From Actinomycetota bacterium (lineage in GTDB: Bacteria; Actinomycetota; Actinomycetes; S36-B12), in the NCBI GenBank assembly GCA_947472655.1, contig CANJCG010000024.1, positions 1 to 16,861 of the forward strand: a stretch of 16,861 nucleotides of DNA. Direction: 5' to 3'. Positions 1-6,250 of the stretch are shown here, one piece after another (position 1 is the first letter of the stretch; the number at the start of each line of letters is the position of its first letter). The notes beneath the pieces are model-generated. The model did not search any database and had not been told where the DNA came from. It saw nothing but the letters and a program-made list of their open reading frames with translations. A program made the translations under genes and the position numbers.

Positions 1-821
1 CCGAAATTATTTTCGGTATCCCAGAATGGCAGTTTTGGAGCGCCAGCCTTTTTGAGAACCTTGAGGTAGGCCATGGCAAGTGCTGCCCGAGTCACCGGTG
101 TACCCAAACTTGCCGGGTACGTGTGTGCACTCCATACATCAATTGGCCAACCCTTGGCTTTTAGCGCCTGAAGGAATGGTGGATAAAACTTATTGAAAGC
201 TCCGCTTAAGCGAGTGCCGGTACTTGGTGCGACAACCAATGCAGATGGATCCACGCGCTTAATGATGTCGTAGGCACGCTTGGTGAGGTCTGCCATCTGC
301 GAAGGTGAGCCAGTTGAGAAAGTCGACAAGTTTGCTTCATTCCATGGTTGGTACGAAGTTATCTTGCCTTTGTAACGCGTGACTACTGCGGTCACCCACT
401 TATCCCACCAACTGAAATCTTTTGGCATTCCAGCGGCACCCGGCACCGGCAATGCGGCTGGTGACGGGTCATCTGTGGCCCAAGCCGGAGTGCCAGCAAG
501 AACCATCAAGATGTCATTGACGCCCTTGGATTGTGATGTCGCAACAGCTTTGTCCAGAGCGGTCCAGTCGAAGGTTCCTTGAACCTTCTCAATATTTGCC
601 CAACTGGTTTGGTTATCCCAAAGGCGAAGTGAACCAATGGGCACGGTTGCCCATGAGCCAATTTCTGCATTTTGGATATGCATGCCGAAGAGCGAGGCAG
701 GCACGACCTTGCCCTGAAGCCCAATGGTCGAATTCTTAGCAGGTGCAGCGGTTGCTGGCCCAATGATGGTGGCCGCAAGAGCAGCGGTAGCAAGACAAAT
801 AAGTGTGGTTTTCAGACGCAT
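1..821 (-). CDS. Secreted glycoside hydrolase, clan GH-A-like (partial, C-terminus off the left edge)
   Basis: The minus-strand frame from the ATG at 819-821 stays open to the window edge and gives 273 full codons. The first ~25 residues are a clear Sec signal peptide: basic MRLK, a hydrophobic stretch, then ATA-AP. The mature part has the features of a retaining clan GH-A (TIM-barrel) hydrolase of the GH39/GH5 kind. There is a GMHI motif near the start, then SLRLWD, then PWNEAN with Glu162 as likely acid/base, and WDTEN with Glu270 as likely nucleophile. The SAHTYP segment before it fits strand 6 of such barrels. It probably hydrolyses an extracellular or envelope polysaccharide; the substrate and exact GH family cannot be read from the sequence. 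It starts 47 bases downstream of the phosphatase gene on the same strand, so the two may be co-transcribed. A good ribosome site is not obvious before the ATG. Confidence 0.8.
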   Translation of the reverse strand, partial: MRLKTTLICLATAALAATIIGPATAAPAKNSTIGLQGKVVPASLFGMHIQNAEIGSWATVPIGSLRLWDNQTSWANIEKVQGTFDWTALDKAVATSQSKGVNDILMVLAGTPAWATDDPSPAALPVPGAAGMPKDFSWWDKWVTAVVTRYKGKITSYQPWNEANLSTFSTGSPSQMADLTKRAYDIIKRVDPSALVVAPSTGTRLSGAFNKFYPPFLQALKAKGWPIDVWSAHTYPASLGTPVTRAALAMAYLKVLKKAGAPKLPFWDTENNF

Positions 822-868
822 GGCCTAATAGTCGCATTTGAGGTGCCCTTACTTGAAATACGCCACTA

Positions 869-1966
869 CTAAATCCCGGTGGCGAGGATCACTGTCAGGT
901 CATCTGGCCATCCTTCAGTTGCCTCGCGTGAGGCAGAAAGTAGATGACTAAGCCAATTCTCTGGGGTAGATGGTTGCGTCCGGGTGGCTTGGGCAAACCA
1001 TTGGTCAACTTGAGCGGTTGATGTGGGTTCAATCAGCCCGTCAGTTGCAGCGAGAAAAGCAGAAGTCGCAATGATGGGAACTGACGAGGTGGTCCATTGG
1101 CCCCCGAGATTACTGATCACCGGCCCTGTCGTCGGTAAGAGATATTGACTAGTTGAGTCCAAGATGCAGGAGTACTCGTGGCCGGCAGAGCAGAATTCCA
1201 GACGCTCATCGTCGATCACGCCCATAAATAGGGTGAAAAACTTGCCCTGATCCCACGTGTGACGGACTAAGGCCTGGGCGATGTCATGGAGCGGAATAAA
1301 AGATGCGAGCGCAGTTGAGACGATTGAACGACTTTCGATCGCCATCACTCCCGCGTCGACGCCATGACCGCTCACGTCTGCGATAGCGAATATGCGTTTG
1401 CCATCACTACGAACCCCGGCCCACCACCAATCACCGGCAATGACTCCTTCAATCGGGCGGGAGTAGCCAGCGAAACCTGGTACTGGCTGTATTCCTCGAT
1501 CCAGTGAGGCACGAATGGACTCCGCGGCGGGAGCTTCATAATGAAGTGCCCTTGATGACTGCGCAGTAAGGTCAGTTTGGTTCACTAATGAGCGACGCAA
1601 GTGTTCGGCATCGATGGCAACCTGAGCAATCTCTTTTGGTCCAGTCGGCTCAATGACATGTAGATGATCATGCGCGGCCGCGAAGAGATCACCGCGAAGG
1701 TGATTAAGTGGACGAATAACTCGCTTTGAAAGTCCCAACAGGATGAATCCCACGAACACTGCCAGAAGCGCTGTTTCGAATATGAATGTGAATCGAAGCA
1801 GTGTCCGAGTGTGATTCATCGAAGCACTCACAATTGTTTCAGCCTGAGTAATTTCACGCGAAATGTTTTGAATACGTCTTTCGTCGTCAATCAGGAGAAC
1901 AAGGAATAAAGCAACAACTGAGATTGTGGCTAAGGCAATAATTCTAGAAGTAGTTCTTAAACTCAT
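869..1966 (-). CDS. Membrane-anchored SpoIIE/RsbU-type serine phosphatase (PPM family)
   Basis: This 365-residue protein has two membrane helices (about 9-26 and 57-79) around a short extracytoplasmic segment, then a HAMP-like linker (RPLNHL) and a C-terminal PPM/SpoIIE phosphatase domain (about 160-365). Domain motifs are GDW (Asp179), DVSGHG (Asp197), FFTLF, AGH, ATDGL (Asp309) and DDLTVI (355-360). Such enzymes dephosphorylate anti-anti-sigma proteins in partner-switching cascades. No anti-sigma or STAS gene is visible here. Oddly, the usual GDWYD motif reads GDWWW, so the second aspartate is missing. An in-frame ATG lies at 1987, but the one at 1966 has a G-rich ribosome-site-like stretch about 8 bases upstream, so I prefer it. 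It is divergent from the sensor kinase. The fold is certain; full catalytic activity is less so. Confidence 0.85.
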   Translation of the reverse strand: MSLRTTSRIIALATISVVALFLVLLIDDERRIQNISREITQAETIVSASMNHTRTLLRFTFIFETALLAVFVGFILLGLSKRVIRPLNHLRGDLFAAAHDHLHVIEPTGPKEIAQVAIDAEHLRRSLVNQTDLTAQSSRALHYEAPAAESIRASLDRGIQPVPGFAGYSRPIEGVIAGDWWWAGVRSDGKRIFAIADVSGHGVDAGVMAIESRSIVSTALASFIPLHDIAQALVRHTWDQGKFFTLFMGVIDDERLEFCSAGHEYSCILDSTSQYLLPTTGPVISNLGGQWTTSSVPIIATSAFLAATDGLIEPTSTAQVDQWFAQATRTQPSTPENWLSHLLSASREATEGWPDDLTVILATGI

Positions 1967-2045
1967 TCTTAATACACCCCCGTGCATTCGCTGTTGTTAT
2001 TGCTCAGTCACAATGCTAGTGATCCGCTGAAAATTCGGCCCCTAC

Positions 2046-2070
2046 GTTGGGATGATTGCCCAACATTGGG
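2046..2070. promoter_or_regulatory. Clustered inverted repeats, candidate operator between the phosphatase and kinase genes
   Basis: GTTGGG (2046-2051), seven bases, then CCCAAC (2059-2064) make a perfect 6-bp dyad. The right arm runs straight into ATTGGG (2065-2070), so CCCAA and TTGGG form a second dyad with a 2-base spacer. The cluster lies about 80 bases upstream of the phosphatase start and 30 bases upstream of the preferred kinase start. That placement suits a shared operator. The geometry does not match the mycobacterial DosR box, because the spacer is one base short and the inner ACT/AGT is absent. Which protein binds is unknown. Confidence 0.4.
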
Positions 2071-2100
2071 ATTGTTAGCGAGTTAGCTGTCATTCAGTGC

Positions 2101-3804
2101 ATGATGGTATGCATGATGAAAGAAAGAGACTTAGGCCTGTTCTCTGCCTTTCTTGGTATTGCAGGTGGGCTTGAACTGAGTTCAACCTTGCGTCGAATCG
2201 TGCAGGCAGCTGTGGATCTGACTTCATCGACATACGGAGCGCTTGGGGTTTTAGGCCCAGGTGGCCAGGTTACTGACTTTATAAACGTTGGGATGAAACG
2301 CGCGACCGTCGAGCAGTTAGGCACACCTCCGCAAGGTCGCGGAATTTTAGGGCTCCTCATTGAGCATCCGGTGGCGATTCGACTAGAAGATCTCGCTGCT
2401 CATCCGGCATCAGTTGGATTCCCTGTTGGTCACCCGCCCATGAAATCTTTTCTTGGGGTACCAGTCAGAGTGCGTGGTGAAGTTTTCGGAAACCTTTATC
2501 TCACAGAGAAGCACAATGGTGAATTTTTCACTGAAGAAGACGAGTACTTGGTTGCAGCGCTGGCAGCCGCCGCAGCCGTTTCTATTGAAAATGCGCGACT
2601 CTATGAGTCCAGTCGACGACGCGAAGAATGGCAGCAGGCTGTCGCCGATATTGCGACTACGGTTCTTTCTTCATCCGACGCTGAGCAGATAATTCCGTTG
2701 ATTGCAAAGCACGCTCGAAAAATCGCTGGCGCAGATGCTTGTGTTGTCGCGATCCCAGACTCGCAAGGACGTTTGGTCGCTGAAGTTGTTGATGAGTACG
2801 ACCCTCACAAGATTTTTCGTTCGCCAGAGCCAAAATGGGCGATGCAGAGAAGTCGCCCACGAACCTTGCGTTCGAATGCTTTCACGGATTTGGCAAGAAG
2901 TTGGATGGGCCAAGAGATCCCGCCAGGATCGTTTTTACATGATGTCATGAGGCACGGCAAGGTCGTGCGTCAAACAGACGCGGTTTTGAACATCGATGAA
3001 CCGCGCACTTTCGGGTCAATTATTGCGATCCCGATGATGAATGAGGATCAAGCGATAGCAGTGTTCACTCTGATTTGGGATAGTGATGTGCAAAACCCAA
3101 ATCAAGATGCTGTTGATGCGGTACAAAGCTTTGCCGCTCAGGCAGCGCTCACTCTGGTGCTAGCTGAAGCGCGGCAGGAACATGAGCGGCTTGCACTGTA
3201 TGAAGACCGCGATCGCATCGCACGCGATTTGCACGACTTAGTTATTCAGCGCCTATTTGCAACGGGGATGTCACTACAGGGTGCATCGCGCTTGGGAAAG
3301 TTGGATCCCGCAGTGGATGAACGAATCTCCAACGCCGTGGATGCATTGGATGAAACCATTCGGGAAATTCGACAGACAATTTTTGCTCTGCATGAGCCAA
3401 TGTCAGGTCCCGCAACTGGTGTGCGAGGCCGAATTCTTCGAGAAACTGAACACTCAGCTGTGGCTCTGGGGTTTCAACCCGCGTTGCGATTCATCGGACC
3501 AATTGATTCGGTCGTGAGTGAGAGGCTGGGTGATCACGTGATGGCAGTGTTGCGTGAGGGGTTGTCCAATGTGATGAAACATTCCCAAGCTGGCCACATT
3601 GAAGTGTCAGTAGAAGTTGACACCGCAAATGTCACATTAATTGTGATAGATGATGGGATCGGTGTCGATATCGAGGGGATGACGGGAATCTCAGGGATTG
3701 CAAATCTGTATTCCAGAGCTGAAGATCTCGGCGGCTCCTGCACAGTAGAACGTGTGCATGAGGATGGTGGTACTCGCTTAGTTTGGCGAGCACCGCTTGA
3801 TTAA
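2101..3804 (+). CDS. devS: DevS/DosS-type GAF-GAF sensor histidine kinase
   Basis: This soluble kinase has about 567 residues and the domain order of mycobacterial DevS/DosS. GAF-A spans about 20-170, GAF-B about 176-358, then HisKA_3 with the phospho-acceptor in RDLHDLVIQRLF (His378), then an HATPase_c domain with an N box (Asn490), IDDGIGV and GISGIANL. In M. tuberculosis DosS, heme is held by His149 in a HPPM motif with Tyr171 in LYLT on the distal side. Here GHPPM (His111) and NLYLT (Tyr133) sit at the same points, so GAF-A may bind heme and sense oxygen, NO, CO or redox state. This is inference, because many GAF domains keep the motif without heme. No membrane segment is seen. Start: an in-frame TTG at 2056 falls inside the operator-like repeats, so one of the ATGs at 2101, 2104, 2113 or 2116 is more likely; no strong ribosome site decides. 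The partner regulator converges downstream. Confidence 0.9.
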   Translation: MMVCMMKERDLGLFSAFLGIAGGLELSSTLRRIVQAAVDLTSSTYGALGVLGPGGQVTDFINVGMKRATVEQLGTPPQGRGILGLLIEHPVAIRLEDLAAHPASVGFPVGHPPMKSFLGVPVRVRGEVFGNLYLTEKHNGEFFTEEDEYLVAALAAAAAVSIENARLYESSRRREEWQQAVADIATTVLSSSDAEQIIPLIAKHARKIAGADACVVAIPDSQGRLVAEVVDEYDPHKIFRSPEPKWAMQRSRPRTLRSNAFTDLARSWMGQEIPPGSFLHDVMRHGKVVRQTDAVLNIDEPRTFGSIIAIPMMNEDQAIAVFTLIWDSDVQNPNQDAVDAVQSFAAQAALTLVLAEARQEHERLALYEDRDRIARDLHDLVIQRLFATGMSLQGASRLGKLDPAVDERISNAVDALDETIREIRQTIFALHEPMSGPATGVRGRILRETEHSAVALGFQPALRFIGPIDSVVSERLGDHVMAVLREGLSNVMKHSQAGHIEVSVEVDTANVTLIVIDDGIGVDIEGMTGISGIANLYSRAEDLGGSCTVERVHEDGGTRLVWRAPLD

Positions 3805-3873
3805 GCGCTGAATTTATTGGACAGCCCGCGTGCCCTTTGCGAGTGACGAAACAAGTGCCTTCATGAAAGTCTC

Positions 3874-4545
3874 TTAGCGAGAGTTCTTGTGCTGACTTTC
3901 AGCAGCCATGCGTGCAGCGAGTGCGGCCGCCTGTGTGCGTCGTTCCATTCCTAATTTCGACAATAAACTAGACACGTAGTTTTTTATCGTTTTTTCAGCA
4001 AGATGCATGGACTCACCAATCTGGCGATTAGTTAACCCATCTCCAATGAGAATAAGAATTCGGCGTTCTTGATCCGACAACCCGAGGAGTCGTTGGTCTT
4101 GATTTTCGCCTTCGCGCAGCCGATCCAAAACTCGCTGTGTAGCACCAGGATCGAGCAAAGATTTTCCTTCAGCGACCTGACGAATCGCTGTAATCAAATC
4201 GGTGCCACGAATTTCTTTCAAGACATAACCTGAAGCACCGGCCATAATTGCGTCAAAGAGTGCCTCGTCGTCAGAGTATGAAGTGAGCATGAGACAACGC
4301 ACATCTGGAAGGTCTGAACGAATATCGCGACAAACTTCTACTCCCGTGCCGTCAGGAAGACGTACGTCAAGCACCGCCACGGTAGGGCGAGAAGCCGGAA
4401 TGCGATGCATGGCCTCCTCTTTAGATGACGCTTCTCCGACTACTTCCATGTCGGATTCAAGGTTTATCAGGTCAGCCAAGCCTCTGCGGACAATCTCGTG
4501 ATCATCCAGAAGAAAGACGCGGATGAGATTTGTGGTGCTAGGCAT
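3874..4545 (-). CDS. devR: DevR/DosR-type NarL/LuxR-family response regulator
   Basis: This 223-residue regulator has a receiver domain (about 8-125) and a C-terminal LuxR-type HTH (about 155-215). Receiver residues are Asp14/Asp15, phospho-acceptor Asp60 in VLDVRLPDG, Thr88 and Lys110. The HTH reads LTNRQIGESMHLAEKTIKNY. It contains Lys185, Lys188 and Asn189, which match the DNA-contact residues Lys179, Lys182 and Asn183 of M. tuberculosis DosR. The ERRTQAA motif of DosR is also kept. The protein resembles DosR along its whole length, far beyond the general NarL family. DosR drives the hypoxia/NO dormancy regulon in mycobacteria; here the regulon is unknown. It faces the devS-like kinase tail to tail with a 69-base gap, so the two are made from separate promoters, unlike the usual devR-devS operon. 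Confidence 0.92.
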   Translation of the reverse strand: MPSTTNLIRVFLLDDHEIVRRGLADLINLESDMEVVGEASSKEEAMHRIPASRPTVAVLDVRLPDGTGVEVCRDIRSDLPDVRCLMLTSYSDDEALFDAIMAGASGYVLKEIRGTDLITAIRQVAEGKSLLDPGATQRVLDRLREGENQDQRLLGLSDQERRILILIGDGLTNRQIGESMHLAEKTIKNYVSSLLSKLGMERRTQAAALAARMAAESQHKNSR

Positions 4546-4546
4546 A

Positions 4547-4628
4547 AAGGCATTGTGCCTTAAGGCGTGACATCAATGCCTGCTAGAAAGGGAAGTAAAG
4601 AAATCCAAGGCTCCAGGCTTGCAATGCC
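4547..4628. promoter_or_regulatory. Repeated CAATGCC sites and hairpin upstream of the response-regulator gene
   Basis: AAGGCA (4547-4552), TTG, TGCCTT (4556-4561) is a perfect 6-bp hairpin starting 1 base before the regulator's ATG (minus strand). It would form in the mRNA leader, or may mark a protein site. The 7-mer CAATGCC occurs three times nearby: on the minus strand at 4549-4555 and on the plus strand at 4574-4580 and 4622-4628. AGGCATTG (4548-4555) and CAATGCCT (4574-4581) also form an 8-bp dyad with an 18-base spacer. This may be an autoregulatory or translational control region. The repeats are seen directly; the function is inferred. Confidence 0.35.
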
Positions 4629-4708
4629 ACGGGTGACTTTAGGAGGGCAAAGCGGATCAAGGCAGTCCCAAAAATTCAGAAAACCCTGAAAGGTCTTAGG
4701 CTCAACTC

Positions 4709-5509
4709 ATGCAGGTGTCGATCGCACTCGTCCAACTCGAGGTAAGCAGCCACGAAACTATTGGTGCCCGCAAGCAGCGGGTGCTGGATTTGATTGACGA
4801 AGCTGCGCTTCAAGCCGACGTAGTTGTTCTGCCGGAACTCTGGCACGTGGGGGCATTTAATTTCAGTGCAGCACATGAGCATGCGGAATCAATCGACGGA
4901 CAACTCGTGGCTGCCATGCGTGAGTCGGCAATCAAGAATGGCATTTGGTTACACGCAGGATCATTTGCAGAAAGAACAGAACAGAATGCATTATTCAACA
5001 CCAGTGTGCTGTTTGATCCAGATGGAATACTTATCGCGAAGTACCGCAAGATTCACCTCTTTGGATTTCACGAGGGGGAGACTGACGTCTTTTCGCATGG
5101 ATCAGAAATTGCTGTCACGGAGACCATCCTTGGTAAGACCGCTTTAGCGACGTGTTACGACCTAAGGTTTCCCGAGCTATTCCGCGCATTCTCCGAGCGC
5201 GAAGCGGCTTGTGTTGTTATTGCTTCGGGGTGGCCATCGATACGAATTGAAGCCTGGGATGTTTTGTTGCGGGCACGGGCAATTGAGAATCAAGTATGGG
5301 TCTTGGCATGCAACGAAGTGGGGACCCAAGGAGAGGTTGTACTGGGAGGCCACTCGCAGATAGTGAATCCCGTCGGCGAAGTTGTCAATCGGGCAGGTGA
5401 TTCTGAGTGCGTTCTTTACGCAACTATTGACGCGGATTTGCCCGGAAAAGTGCGTGCAGATTTTCCAGTTTTACAAGATATTCGCATCAAAGGATCAATT
5501 ACTTCATAA
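4709..5509 (+). CDS. Nitrilase-superfamily carbon-nitrogen hydrolase (omega-amidase-like)
   Basis: This 266-residue cytoplasmic enzyme has the usual nitrilase-superfamily length and catalytic triad: Glu43 in LPELW, Lys114 in YRKIHLF and Cys149 in ATCYDLRFPELFR. The RKIHLF and CYDLRFPEL signatures are those of the Nit/omega-amidase branch, which hydrolyses alpha-ketoglutaramate or related omega-amides, or repairs deaminated glutathione. The substrate cannot be fixed from sequence. The ATG at 4709 has TTAGG about 9 bases upstream. The gene stands alone on the plus strand, divergent from the response regulator. Its 3' end overlaps the convergent L,D-transpeptidase-like gene by 11 bases. Confidence 0.9.
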   Translation: MQVSIALVQLEVSSHETIGARKQRVLDLIDEAALQADVVVLPELWHVGAFNFSAAHEHAESIDGQLVAAMRESAIKNGIWLHAGSFAERTEQNALFNTSVLFDPDGILIAKYRKIHLFGFHEGETDVFSHGSEIAVTETILGKTALATCYDLRFPELFRAFSEREAACVVIASGWPSIRIEAWDVLLRARAIENQVWVLACNEVGTQGEVVLGGHSQIVNPVGEVVNRAGDSECVLYATIDADLPGKVRADFPVLQDIRIKGSITS

Positions 5510-6248
5510 GGGTTTCTTCAAGTCCGATGATCACAATTGGCTTTGACTTTGGGTCAAGCCAATTCAGCAGAGAGCGCATCACATTTTTCGCCATACTCAC
5601 ACAGCCCGCTGTAGGTATTCCCTTTGAAACATGGAGAAAAATACCGCCACCGCGCTTGGTATCAGCGGATGAAGAAGTTCGATTGACACCCTTGGAATCG
5701 GTGTACACCACACCCAAGGGCTTATTGAAGTCAGTGACAACCACATAGTCATATTGCGGGCCAAGAGCCCACAAATGCTCAACATATTTTCCGTAACTTT
5801 TCCAGGATCGTGTTGCATTCTGGAAGACGTTGTATGTGCTGGGAACTTTTGGGTTAAATGTCCAGGCATCGTTTCGGTCTACTCGCACATAAGGGAGTTT
5901 CGTACCTGGATTAGCGCTGCGACCAAAAGCCGAGGTTAAATTGAATGTGCCCATCGGAGTTGTGCCAGAAGATTGTTTCCTTGACTGGGCCGGTATGAGT
6001 CCGCTTCGACCCAAGAAAACAGGAGTAGGTTTTTGAACAAGAACCCACTCTGAGCCTTGGCGTGCGAAACTCCTCAGCGTTCCTGACGTTGAAGAAGTTG
6101 AGCCGGCCGTCACAAGCACGACTTGGTCGGAAGTCACTGAATTTTGCCAGGATCCGTCGTTTGCGGCATTCGCGGGCTCCACTTGAGCCAGTGTGGTGGT
6201 CATCAGAACCGTGATCGCAGTTTTGGTGAGCAAATTTCTTTCAACCAC
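5499..6248 (-). CDS. Exported L,D-transpeptidase-like (YkuD-family) protein
   Basis: This 249-residue protein begins with a signal peptide (about 1-29, ending in ANA-AN). The catalytic signature is IFLHVSKGIPTAGCVSM with His206 and Cys216, as in YkuD-fold enzymes that crosslink peptidoglycan or attach partners to it. The middle region, with TTPMGTFNLTSAFG, KLPY and STYN, matches a stand-alone actinobacterial subgroup often annotated as L,D-transpeptidase or as hypothetical secreted protein. No Ig-like or LysM domain is present. It starts with GTG, with GGAG (6254-6257) 5 bases upstream and inside the end of copD-ctaG, so translation is probably coupled to it. Its 3' end overlaps the amidohydrolase gene. 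The fold assignment is good; crosslinking activity is inferred. Confidence 0.83.
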   Translation of the reverse strand: MVERNLLTKTAITVLMTTTLAQVEPANAANDGSWQNSVTSDQVVLVTAGSTSSTSGTLRSFARQGSEWVLVQKPTPVFLGRSGLIPAQSRKQSSGTTPMGTFNLTSAFGRSANPGTKLPYVRVDRNDAWTFNPKVPSTYNVFQNATRSWKSYGKYVEHLWALGPQYDYVVVTDFNKPLGVVYTDSKGVNRTSSSADTKRGGGIFLHVSKGIPTAGCVSMAKNVMRSLLNWLDPKSKPIVIIGLEETLMK

Positions 6249-6250
6249 AC

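Noticed and set aside
2046..2064. The dyad before the kinase as a DosR box
   Set aside because: The spacer between GGG and CCC is 7 bases, not 8, and the conserved ACT/AGT core is missing.
2056..2100. TTG start of the sensor kinase, adding 15 residues
   Set aside because: The codon falls within the inverted-repeat cluster, has no ribosome site, and the extra residues do not resemble the family; ATG codons follow.
3805..3873. Possible terminator between the convergent kinase and regulator genes
   Set aside because: Only a 4-bp CTCT/AGAG stem near 3871 is visible and there is no T-run, so no terminator is supported.
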